Shown: positions 63,435 through 64,000 of the stretch, one piece after another
Layout: the number at the start of each line of letters is the position of its first letter
Numbering within the stretch: the stretch's first letter is position 1
Assembly (NCBI RefSeq): GCF_036884845.1
Contig: NZ_CP145732.1
Location: forward strand, 186,001-250,000
DNA: 64,000 bases
Source of the DNA: Pseudomonas sp. MAG733B
Lineage (GTDB): Bacteria > Pseudomonadota > Gammaproteobacteria > Pseudomonadales > Pseudomonadaceae
Reading direction: 5' to 3'
The notes under the pieces: model-generated
What the model saw: only the letters and a program-made list of their open reading frames with translations
Told to the model about the DNA's origin: nothing
The model's database searches: none
Program-made: the position numbers and the translations under genes

Positions 63435-64000
63435 TTAGCCCTGCAATGCACTCAGGGTCAGGTCCAGGCACTTGCGTGCCTTGGCGACCAACTCATCGAT
63501 TTCCGCAGGCGTGATCACCAGCGGCGGCGCGATGATCATGGTGTCGCCGACGGCGCGCATGATCAGGCCGTTATCGAAGCAGAACTGCCGGCAGATCATG
63601 CCGACGCCCTTGCCTTCGTAGCGCTTGCGTGTGGCCTTGTCCTGAACCAGTTCGATGGCCCCCAACAGACCCACCCCACGAACTTCCCCCACCAACGGGT
63701 GATCGTTCAGTTCCCGCAGACGTTTCTGCAAATACGGTGCCGTTTCTGTCTGCACACGCTCGACAATTTTTTCTTCGCGCAGGATGCGGATGTTTTCCAG
63801 CGCCACGGCAGCGGCCACCGGGTGCCCGGAGTAGGTGAAACCGTGGTTGAAGTCGCCGCCTTCGTTGAGCACGTCGACCACTTCGTCACGCACGATCAGG
63901 CCACCCATCGGGATGTAGCCGGAGGTCAGGCCTTTGGCGATGGTCATCATGTCGGGCTTGAGGCCGTAGAAATCGGTACCGAACCACTCACCGGTGCGAC
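63435..64000 (-). CDS. spuC: Polyamine:pyruvate aminotransferase SpuC, C-terminal part (5' end outside window)
   Basis: The reading frame is open to the right edge; ~188 C-terminal residues are present. It is a class III PLP aminotransferase: MMTIAKGLTSGYIPMGG contains the PLP-binding lysine, and FNHGFTYSGHPVAAAVALEN and EVRGVGLLGAIELVQD follow. Upstream of the first ATG the frame continues with EWFGTDFYGLKPD. SpuC moves the amino group of putrescine to pyruvate. Position directly upstream of spuD matches the P. aeruginosa spu order. Confidence 0.9.
   Translation of the reverse strand, partial: RTGEWFGTDFYGLKPDMMTIAKGLTSGYIPMGGLIVRDEVVDVLNEGGDFNHGFTYSGHPVAAAVALENIRILREEKIVERVQTETAPYLQKRLRELNDHPLVGEVRGVGLLGAIELVQDKATRKRYEGKGVGMICRQFCFDNGLIMRAVGDTMIIAPPLVITPAEIDELVAKARKCLDLTLSALQG

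Overview
The window is a stretch of core chromosome from a Pseudomonas of the P. fluorescens group. The evidence is high-GC coding sequence, many P. fluorescens-type REP palindromes (GGGAGCGGGCTTGCTCGCGAA and relatives), and a gene order that, as far as I recall it, follows P. aeruginosa PAO1 from about PA0372 down to PA0299: M16 protease, rsmD, TetR/aldehyde dehydrogenase/GMC, coaD, ferredoxin, mutM, ilvD, cystine carrier, folA, thyA, lgt, ptsP, rppH, ilvA, rpiA, D-2-hydroxyglutarate dehydrogenase, serA, acylase, spuHGFEDC. I see no rRNA, tRNA, CRISPR, prophage or insertion sequence.

Layout. 0-5 kb: end of an M16 peptidase, rsmD, a YheT-type hydrolase, an AraC regulator, sseA. 4.4-9 kb: a TetR regulator divergent from a coniferyl-aldehyde-dehydrogenase-like enzyme, a Tat-exported lipoprotein and a GMC oxidoreductase, with a clear operator/promoter in the divergent gap. 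9-13.5 kb: coaD, ferredoxin, mutM, an HDOD protein and an rlmI-type methyltransferase. 13.6-20.5 kb: an MFS exporter, ilvD, a phosphorylcholine-phosphatase-like enzyme, tcyP, folA. 20.5-32 kb looks more accessory: a membrane protein/GTPase pair of unknown function (DUF2868-DUF3482), a 2-aminoethylphosphonate ABC importer with a PhnZ-like HD oxygenase and a LysR regulator, and a cadmium/zinc efflux pair (cadA-cadR) with a textbook MerR-type promoter. 32-43 kb: thyA, lgt, a TSUP permease, an NRDE protein, ptsP-rppH, a HAD phosphatase, ilvA, rpiA. 42-57 kb: two tandem SdiA-regulated-family proteins, an FAH-family hydrolase with D-2-hydroxyglutarate dehydrogenase divergent from serA, small periplasmic proteins, a DUF523/2OG-oxygenase pair, a lipase-like hydrolase and an Ntn-hydrolase acylase resembling HacB. 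55.8-57.8 kb: a GlxA-type regulator divergent from an HD hydrolase. 57.8-64 kb: the polyamine operon spuC-D-E-F-G-H on the minus strand, cut at the right edge.

Joint functions: SerA can reduce 2-oxoglutarate to D-2-hydroxyglutarate and its divergent neighbour re-oxidises it; the spu genes import putrescine and spermidine and transaminate them; the phn block probably imports and oxidatively cleaves a phosphonate, although the partner hydroxylase is not here; CadR controls CadA through a 19-bp-spaced promoter.

Eighteen REP-type inverted pairs sit almost entirely behind stop codons, 13 of them between convergent genes. Nothing in the window is unmistakably a new system. The least explained loci are the DUF2868/DUF3482 pair, the GlxA/HD pair and the orphan PhnZ-like enzyme.
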